NCBI GenBank assembly: GCA_905221605.1
Contig: CAJNDS010000114.1
Coordinates: 120,001 to 184,000, forward strand
Direction: 5' to 3'
Source: Symbiodinium natans
Taxonomy: Eukaryota > Sar > Dinophyceae > Suessiales > Symbiodiniaceae
Length of the DNA stretch: 64,000 bases
In this document: one piece after another, positions 61,313 to 64,000 of the stretch
How positions within the stretch are numbered: position 1 is the first letter of the stretch
Layout of the letters: every line of letters begins with the position of its first letter
The notes under the pieces: model-generated
What the model was told of the DNA's origin: nothing
Seen by the model: the letters and a program-made list of their open reading frames with translations, nothing else
Databases searched by the model: none
Made by a program: the position numbers and the translations under genes

Positions 61313-63913
61313 CTATGCATATACATATGCATATACATGTATATGTATATGTATATGTGTTTATATATATATATGTATATCTATATATATATATATATAT
61401 CTATATATCTATTTATTCATTTATTTATACATATATATATATAGCTGAAGCTAGTCATGTTTTCAGATATGCATGTATATAATGTAGATGTATATGTATA
61501 TGTAGATGTCTACGTAATTGTGTGTATGCAATCGAATATACCTCTTGTCATTTATTTTCTCTTTTTTATACTTATCTACGAAGAGGATGTGTTTGTATGC
61601 TTCCTTTATAAGCTTGTTATGTACATATGAACCACCACTACCACCACCACCCACAGCCACCACAACAGCCACCACAACCCACAGCCCCACCCCCCCCCCC
61701 CCAGAGTCGCGCCCGGATCTCCAGCAGCTCGGTGGCGCGCCGGCCGCGGGGCGCCACGGCGATGGCCTTTCGAAGCGCCTGCTTTGGAGCTCTGAGGGCG
61801 TTTTGTTGGGAGGAGGGGCGGAGGGTTGGGGGTTTCGGGTTTAAGGCTTAGGGTTTTTGAAGGGTATAGGTTGGGCTGCGGGGGCTTGAAGGAATTGAGG
61901 GTTTCGGGGTTGAAGGTTAAAATTTCGAGGTTGAGGACTGGGGGCTTTTGGGAGAGAGGAGGGCTGAGAGGTCTTAGCTATGACGATACTGCCCATGGAA
62001 CCCCTGGGATGGCTTCATATAATGTTCACAGGGTTTCGGGCTAGGGGAGCGGCGGTACCAAGTATGGAAGTTTAGGTGGGGAAAAGGTAAAGGGAGGCTT
62101 TTGGCTTGGGACTTTAGGGTTTAGGGTTTCGGGTTTAGGGTTTGGGGTTGCAGCATCAAGGAACTCGGTTCAATGCCATCTGAAGCTTCACACGGGCTTC
62201 CAGACCCAAGAGGAACCTAGGAATGAAAAGGGTGCCCTTCTTGGTTGGTGGTTATGAGGGACCCGAAATCCCAAAAAAAAAGGGAATGAGGGCCTGCTCT
62301 GGGTCCTAGTTGGACCGTTCGACAATTAGACGATGTCTTAAGGGTGAGCATACACGGGGCTCCCGGTGGGAGGAGGGGTGAGGAGGGACGGATTGTTTGT
62401 GCACCGTGCTGCTCGCTACTGTAGGCCTTCTCCTGGTTGGTGTTGATGGCCCGCATCACAATCGTGGAGCCTGCAAACTTCAAGATTACCCTATCCCGAA
62501 AGCCCCACCAGACCCCTAAACTCTTTGCCAGAAACTTGCAACGCCCACGAGTCGAACCTCAGAGCCGGGAGACTTTTCAGTGCCCTTGTGGAAGTTCATA
62601 GGTGTGTACGGCAAGGCATCTGCGGTATTAGGTTCAGGGCTTGAATTGCGTGGATGGATGCGCCTAAACCCTAAACCCTAAACCCCAAAACCCTAAGTGC
62701 AACAGCAAGAACAAGAGCAGAAGCCAGGAACCTTCCAGCACTGTTCGCACCAGGATCTTTGAAACCAGGGTCAGCGACCAGCGGAATGCGGCTTCGGCCA
62801 CTTCGTCCTTGAAAGGACGCAGACGGGCACTTGGAGGCTCAGGGTGCCCATAACCCCAACTGTAACTGCACCGACTAGCTCCCTAAGTCCCCAAAGTAGG
62901 CCAGAAGTGGGCTTCTGGTTAGGGTTGCAAGTACACATGAACCTCCGGGTAGGCTTCGATGCTTGCAGGGTTGAAGGCTGCTACTGTGTCGGGGTACTAA
63001 ACCCTAAACCCTAAACCCTAAACCCTAAGCCCTAAACCCTAAACCCTAGACCCTAAACCTCGAAATCCAGACGTCAGCGAGGCACCGTGGTCATCCCACG
63101 CACCACATCCACCGCAGCAGAGACCTCGGCTTCAAATGGATAAGGTATGATATGTTGGGATATCCCCTATTACTAACAGCTCCTTACTAGGGATTCTACT
63201 GGGGGGGGAACATCCCAATGATAAGGTGAAGAGTTGAAGTCTCCAACTTCTATCAGCGGACTCCTGCAATCCTGGCGGCTGTGCGCAAGGAGACAAGACT
63301 GAAAGCCCATCAGGGCCCTAAATCCTATCCTACTCACTGCTGCTGCGGCGGAGACGCAAAGGGTGCGAAGAGCTCGGTGGGAACCTCATAACCAACATGG
63401 CCTTGGTACCAAAACCCCCATGGAAGCGGCTTTGGGGGTTTTACAGGCTCAGGCTAAGATCTTCGGAGTTGGGGGGAGGGGGGGGGGTCGGCAGTCGGCG
63501 GGAGAACCCTAGGAAATTGAGCGTTTCAGGGCTTAGGGCACCAAGGGCCTTCAGGTTCTAGGGGTTTGGGGTTTAGGGTTTAGGGCTTGGGGCTTAGGGT
63601 TTAGGGCTTAGCCCTCAGCATGCCCTAGGGGATAAGATTAGGGGGACCCTTGGGGATCTAGACCCTCTCAATAAGGTCCTTGACTAAGAGAGCCAGAAGA
63701 AGGTTACGTAAGCCTTTTAAGGGTCCCTTATCCTACCTAAAACCCTAAACCCTAAACCGTAAATCCTAAACCCTCAACCCTAAACCCTAAACCCTAAACC
63801 CTAAACCCTTAACCCTTAACCCTAAACCCGTATCCTACCTAGGACGCCCAGTGGCGGAGACCAAGGGCTGAGATGTCGACGACCTGGGAGCTGAGGAACA
63901 TGCCGAAGGAATC
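43328..63913 (-). CDS. Gene B: paralogue of gene A (whole locus, 5' end beyond window)
   Basis: Second copy of the gene A family. It enters from the right edge (first exon seen 63913..63856) and reads through to a well-conserved C-terminal exon at 43416..43328. At least 33 exons can be placed in the family order. It supplies what A lacks: pore region, last membrane segments and cytosolic tail. Introns contain telomere-like arrays in both orientations, MITE-like elements and, between 58019 and 54380, a complete ARF-family gene on the same strand. The N-terminal globin-like part would lie to the right of 64000. Paralogy to A is certain from exon lengths and peptides; channel activity is inferred. 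Confidence 0.85.
44503..44606. repeat. Telomere-like array (CCCTAAA)n
   Basis: About 15 perfect units in the gene B intron before exon 44295. Confidence 0.95.
44669..44896. mobile_element. MITE family I2 with internal expansion
   Basis: Terminal repeats intact (ACTTGGAGGTTCAGGGTACT / TACCATGAACCTCCAAGTAG). The inner part contains about eight tandem copies of TATAACTGTACT. Confidence 0.85.
45683..45780. repeat. GGGGGTCGT tandem repeat
   Basis: Units of GTGGGGGTC, then GTAACTGTC and GTGGGGTT, in a gene B intron within a long degenerate TTTAGGG field (45320-45920). Confidence 0.85.
46955..47035. mobile_element. I10 element
   Basis: TTTTTGGGGTCCTTGGTATA, GGGGATCCTACTATTGGTGG. Gene B intron. 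Confidence 0.6.
47867..54380 (-). CDS. Gene B membrane and pore exons
   Basis: Exons: 54380..54330 ([17 protein letters not shown]), 54091..54051 ([13 protein letters not shown]), 53530..53480 ([17 protein letters not shown]), about 53159..53105 ([12 protein letters not shown], tentative), 52697..52649 ([15 protein letters not shown]), 52234..52189 ([15 protein letters not shown]), about 51819..51781 ([12 protein letters not shown], tentative), 51209..51137 ([20 protein letters not shown]), 50899..50859 ([13 protein letters not shown]), 50730..50704 (AYAAFSCIL), 50449..50334 ([20 protein letters not shown], then [14 protein letters not shown]), 49694..49651 ([11 protein letters not shown]), 49245..49213 ([11 protein letters not shown]), 48667..48602 ([17 protein letters not shown]) and 47928..47867 ([17 protein letters not shown]). 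The [14 protein letters not shown] stretch sits where the pore helix and filter lie in polycystin/TRP-like channels, and the next exon is the final hydrophobic helix. Confidence 0.82.
49258..49362. repeat. Telomere-like array (TTTAGGG)n
   Basis: About 14 units upstream of gene B exon 49245..49213. Confidence 0.95.
49741..49890. repeat. TTTAGGG array with a TCTAGGG block
   Basis: Seven normal units followed by about 12 consecutive TCTAGGG units. Confidence 0.95.
50191..50325. repeat. CCCTAAA array with an eight-base CCCCTAAA core
   Basis: About eleven CCCCTAAA units bounded on both sides by normal CCCTAAA units. Sits directly beside gene B exon 50449..50334. Confidence 0.95.
50455..50612. 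repeat. TTTAGGG array with TCTAGGG core
   Basis: Normal units, six TCTAGGG units, then normal units. Second independent TCTAGGG block in the window. Confidence 0.95.
50977..51090. mobile_element. MITE family I2
   Basis: TACTTGGAGGTTCATGGGTA to GTCCCCGTGAACCTCC. A CCCTAAA array starts right at its end. Gene B intron. Confidence 0.8.
51461..51575. repeat. Telomere-like array (TTTAGGG)n
   Basis: About 16 units in a gene B intron. Confidence 0.95.
51875..52085. mobile_element. Two I3 elements in tandem
   Basis: A full copy to 51990, then a second right half (51991..52085) starting CATGTATGGCCCTATGTATA and ending CCCTACTAAGAGCCAGCC. This is a duplication of about 95 bases. Confidence 0.8.
52364..52472. 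mobile_element. Introner/MITE-like element family I1
   Basis: Best full copy: CTTGGTACGCCAGCAACC at one end, GGTACCACTGGGCTACCAAG at the other, about 109 bases. Gene B intron. Confidence 0.85.
52712..52802. repeat. Telomere-like array (TTTAGGG)n
   Basis: About 13 perfect units, upstream of gene B exon 52697..52649. Confidence 0.95.
53228..53408. repeat. TTTAGGG array with a long GCTTAGG core
   Basis: Six normal units, about 14 consecutive GCTTAGG (CTTAGGG) units, then normal units again. Confidence 0.95.
53793..53893. mobile_element. I4 element abutting an I2 element
   Basis: TATAGGGGCCTGAATAAGTA to CCCGACCCCTATAGG, a short inverted repeat at the ends. Gene B intron. Confidence 0.75.
53893..53980. 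mobile_element. MITE family I2, left-truncated, with telomeric insert
   Basis: TTGGTTATAAGTACAG...AGTACCATGAACCTCC with three CCCTAAA units inside at about 53937..53958. Confidence 0.7.
54462..54550. mobile_element. I10 element
   Basis: CCTTCTTGGGGTCCTTACTA, GGATCCTAATATTTGGGGG, CGTAAACCCCCAAATG. Similar copies at 46955..47035, 13065..13155 and, reversed, 15500..15585. Confidence 0.65.
54748..54858. repeat. TTTAGGG array with TTCAGGG block
   Basis: Seven normal units, then about eight TTCAGGG units, 26 bases beyond the stop codon of the ARF-like gene. Confidence 0.95.
54884..55063 (-). CDS. ARF-like exon 4 with C-terminal extension
   Basis: Begins after CTACCAAG, the opposite end of the same element, and continues the ARF fold with [15 protein letters not shown]. 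It then adds about 40 residues, many acidic, before TGA at 54886..54884. It lies 1.9 kb from exon 3, on the other side of three satellites. The frame is only restored if the intron is AGGTAG...CAAG or an equivalent shift. Confidence 0.85.
   Translation of the reverse strand, partial: EGRGLNEGLDWLTRQLQKDPQAGEPCLRVKGTKAEHLDDVSTADTEDAMARAEVITAHP
54884..57825 (-). CDS. ARF-family small GTPase, four exons, nested in an intron of gene B
   Basis: Start ATG at 57825 (MGVASSFF: Gly2 fits N-myristoylation). Exons: 57825..57649 (59 aa), 57438..57361 (26 aa, with [18 protein letters not shown]), 57201..56962 (80 aa, with [11 protein letters not shown] and [14 protein letters not shown]) and 55063..54884 ([12 protein letters not shown], then an acidic tail, TGA stop). 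Predicted length is about 224 aa against about 180 usual; the extra 40 aa are C-terminal. Family knowledge: ARFs are membrane-recruited GTPases of vesicle traffic. Three switch residues differ: the P-loop reads GLDSAGKE (Thr31 becomes Glu), and WDVGGQ is WHVGGR (Asp67 becomes His, Gln71 becomes Arg). NKQD is intact. Hydrolysis is probably impaired. The gene lies between gene B exons 58019 and 54380. Confidence 0.88.
55218..56015. repeat. Satellite (GGGACCACCACCAC)n in ARF intron 3
   Basis: About 800 bases of a 14-base unit with variants (9-, 11- and 13-base). All six frames are partly open, which gives spurious His/Pro-rich or Trp/Gly/Val-rich proteins. Located between ARF exons 3 and 4. Confidence 0.95.
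56040..56780. repeat. Satellite with unit of roughly 70-100 bases in ARF intron 3
   Basis: About nine copies built from CGGAACGCCGCGGAACGCC, GGCGCGCGTCCTGTGGAG and TTCCCCCTTAGCTTGACG. Copies vary in length by loss of the inner CCACGTGGAACG part. Confidence 0.9.
56788..56862. repeat. Ten-base repeat in ARF intron 3
   Basis: About seven copies of GCTTGCGAAC / GCTTGCGGAC. Confidence 0.9.
56962..57201 (-). CDS. ARF-like exon 3
   Basis: 80 codons: [42 protein letters not shown], then [14 protein letters not shown]. The guanine-specificity motif NKQD is intact. The exon ends against AGGTAGCCCAGCGG, the terminal repeat of the introner-like element. Confidence 0.9.
57194..57347 (-). mobile_element. 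I9 element forming ARF intron 2
   Basis: Ends CTGAGTTGCTGA / CAGCTACTGAG form an inverted repeat. Its inner text (AGCCCCCAAAAAAGTGCAC) matches the copy at 8308..8407. The intron limits coincide almost exactly with the element. Confidence 0.75.
57282..57332. repeat. TTTAGGG array in ARF intron 2
   Basis: Seven units lying inside a copy of element I9 (57194..57347). Confidence 0.95.
57361..57438 (-). CDS. ARF-like exon 2
   Basis: 26 codons after acceptor GGAAAG. Carries the switch II block [14 protein letters not shown] with the two unusual residues. The donor side reads CAG|GGCTATC and the next acceptor CTCAGG, a non-canonical GG...AGG pair that keeps the frame. Confidence 0.85.
57452..57575. 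repeat. TTTAGGG/TTTGGGG array in ARF intron 1
   Basis: Six TTTAGGG units, about eight TTTGGGG units, then TTTAGGG again. It abuts the middle of an I1 element whose other half is missing. Confidence 0.95.
57574..57648 (-). mobile_element. Half I1 element forming the 5' end of ARF intron 1
   Basis: Minus strand: donor GTAGCCCAGTGGTACC, then TTTTTTTTTGGTTCTGGG. The other half of the element is missing and a TTTAGGG array begins at the break. Confidence 0.75.
57649..57825 (-). CDS. ARF-like exon 1
   Basis: 59 codons from the ATG to the GTAGCCCAG donor. Contains the N-terminal helix, the P-loop GLDSAGKE and switch [13 protein letters not shown] (IPTIGF is the ARF signature). Exon ends in phase 0. 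Confidence 0.9.
58019..63913 (-). CDS. Gene B exons 1-13, cytosolic and linker region
   Basis: Exons: 63913..63856 ([10 protein letters not shown]; start uncertain), 63401..63358 ([14 protein letters not shown]), 63124..63086 ([13 protein letters not shown]), 62807..62732 ([20 protein letters not shown]), 62470..62427 ([14 protein letters not shown]), 61778..61713 ([20 protein letters not shown]), 60880..60815 ([20 protein letters not shown]), 60273..60219 ([18 protein letters not shown]), 59730..59681 ([16 protein letters not shown]), about 59057..58979 ([19 protein letters not shown]), 58480..58453 (KRRVNYYL), 58278..58242 ([12 protein letters not shown]) and 58075..58019 ([19 protein letters not shown]). 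B has one intron that A lacks, between PF and VS (63357..63125). Most donors are GC, for example after 61713, 60815, 60219, 59681 and 58019. Confidence 0.88.
59090..59246. repeat. CCCTAAA array with CCCTGAA core
   Basis: Normal units, five CCCTGAA units, then mixed units. Intron of gene B. Confidence 0.92.
59296..59445. repeat. TATACA-type microsatellite
   Basis: ATATACATATACATATACG and ACTTACTTACTTACC runs in a gene B intron. The Tyr/Ile/Thr open frames here are artefacts. Confidence 0.9.
59767..59862. repeat. TTTAGGG array with GCTTAGG block
   Basis: Eight normal units followed by four GCTTAGG units, upstream of gene B exon 59730..59681. Confidence 0.95.
60015..60190. mobile_element. I5 element with telomeric insert and duplicated end
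   Basis: AAATAGGGTGGTACCCCTTT to GGGTACCCCTATTTTCGG; the right end occurs twice with a CCCTAAA array between. Confidence 0.8.
61157..61445. repeat. Long CATATA/CCTATA microsatellite
   Basis: About 290 bases of (TA)n, (CATATA)n and (CCTATA)n with block structure like that of the telomere variants. Gene B intron between exons 61713 and 60880. Confidence 0.92.
62211..62312. mobile_element. I7 element
   Basis: AGGAACCTAGGAATGAAAAG to GCTCTGGGTCCTAGTT; gene B intron. Confidence 0.65.
62829..62952. mobile_element. MITE family I2 beside a gene B exon
   Basis: ACTTGGAGGCTCAGGGTGCC to CACATGAACCTCCGGGTA. It ends 22 bases from the acceptor of exon 62807..62732. Confidence 0.8.
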
Positions 63914-64000
63914 GAAGGAGGGAGTGGAACGAGAAATTGATACATGGGGGGGGAAAACCTTAAGCCCTAGGGTTTAGGGTTTAGGGTGTAGGATGTAGGG

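Noticed and set aside
60973-61482. Long Tyr/Ile/Thr-rich open frames.
   Set aside because: Translations of the CATATA/CCTATA microsatellite.
1-64000. A true chromosome end or subtelomere.
   Set aside because: Arrays are short, in both orientations, spread evenly over 64 kb and embedded in introns of ordered genes; none reaches the window edge as a long terminal tract.
1-64000. A plant genome, because of the TTTAGGG unit.
   Set aside because: GC-AG and GA-AG introns, introner-like elements and the protein families seen all point to a dinoflagellate; no plant-type gene was found.

Overview
Eukaryotic nuclear DNA, most likely from a dinoflagellate (Symbiodiniaceae or a relative; genus not determinable). 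Three observations support this. The window is saturated with Arabidopsis-type telomeric units (TTTAGGG/CCCTAAA). Most introns that can be delimited are GC-AG, with GT-AG and GA-AG also present. The recognisable genes belong to families I know from Symbiodiniaceae proteomes: ankyrin proteins with the LLEANADKEKA signature and a large globin-like plus channel family. All identifiable coding sequence lies on the minus strand, like a unidirectional dinoflagellate gene cluster. No bacterial genes, tRNA or rRNA were seen.

Most of the apparent open reading frames are translations of repeats. The real coding sequence is in very short exons (27-90 nt) between the telomere-like arrays. Reading these islands on the minus strand gives two paralogous copies of one long gene. 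Copy A runs from about 25.6 kb down to 1.7 kb and is cut by the left edge or degenerates there. Copy B runs from beyond the right edge (63.9 kb) down to about 43.3 kb, perhaps 42.0 kb. At least thirteen exon pairs have identical length and phase in A and B. The order of parts is: globin-like helices (A only), a long cytosolic part, a membrane part with about six hydrophobic segments and a pore-like stretch, and a C-terminal cytosolic tail (B only).

Inside one intron of copy B, on the same strand, sits a complete four-exon ARF-family GTPase gene (57825 to 54884). Two of its introns begin with the same terminal sequence of a MITE-like element. Its third intron carries a 1.9-kb block of three satellites between two ends of that element. 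Between B and A lie a minus-strand multi-exon gene of unknown function (gene C, about 35.3-27.5 kb) and a single-exon ubiquitin-like/ankyrin gene with one frameshift (27061 to 26206).

The intervening DNA consists of three things. (1) Well over a hundred short telomere-like arrays in both orientations, found in most introns of A, B, C and the ARF gene but in no recognised exon. (2) At least ten families of 90-230 bp MITE/introner-like elements with terminal inverted repeats. (3) Microsatellites and local satellites. In several places a telomere-like array has landed inside a MITE copy and is flanked by a short direct duplication of the target, which suggests insertion during repair of staggered breaks. 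The most unusual feature of the window is therefore the intron ecosystem: introners make or occupy introns, and telomeric repeats are inserted into introns and introners and then expand locally.
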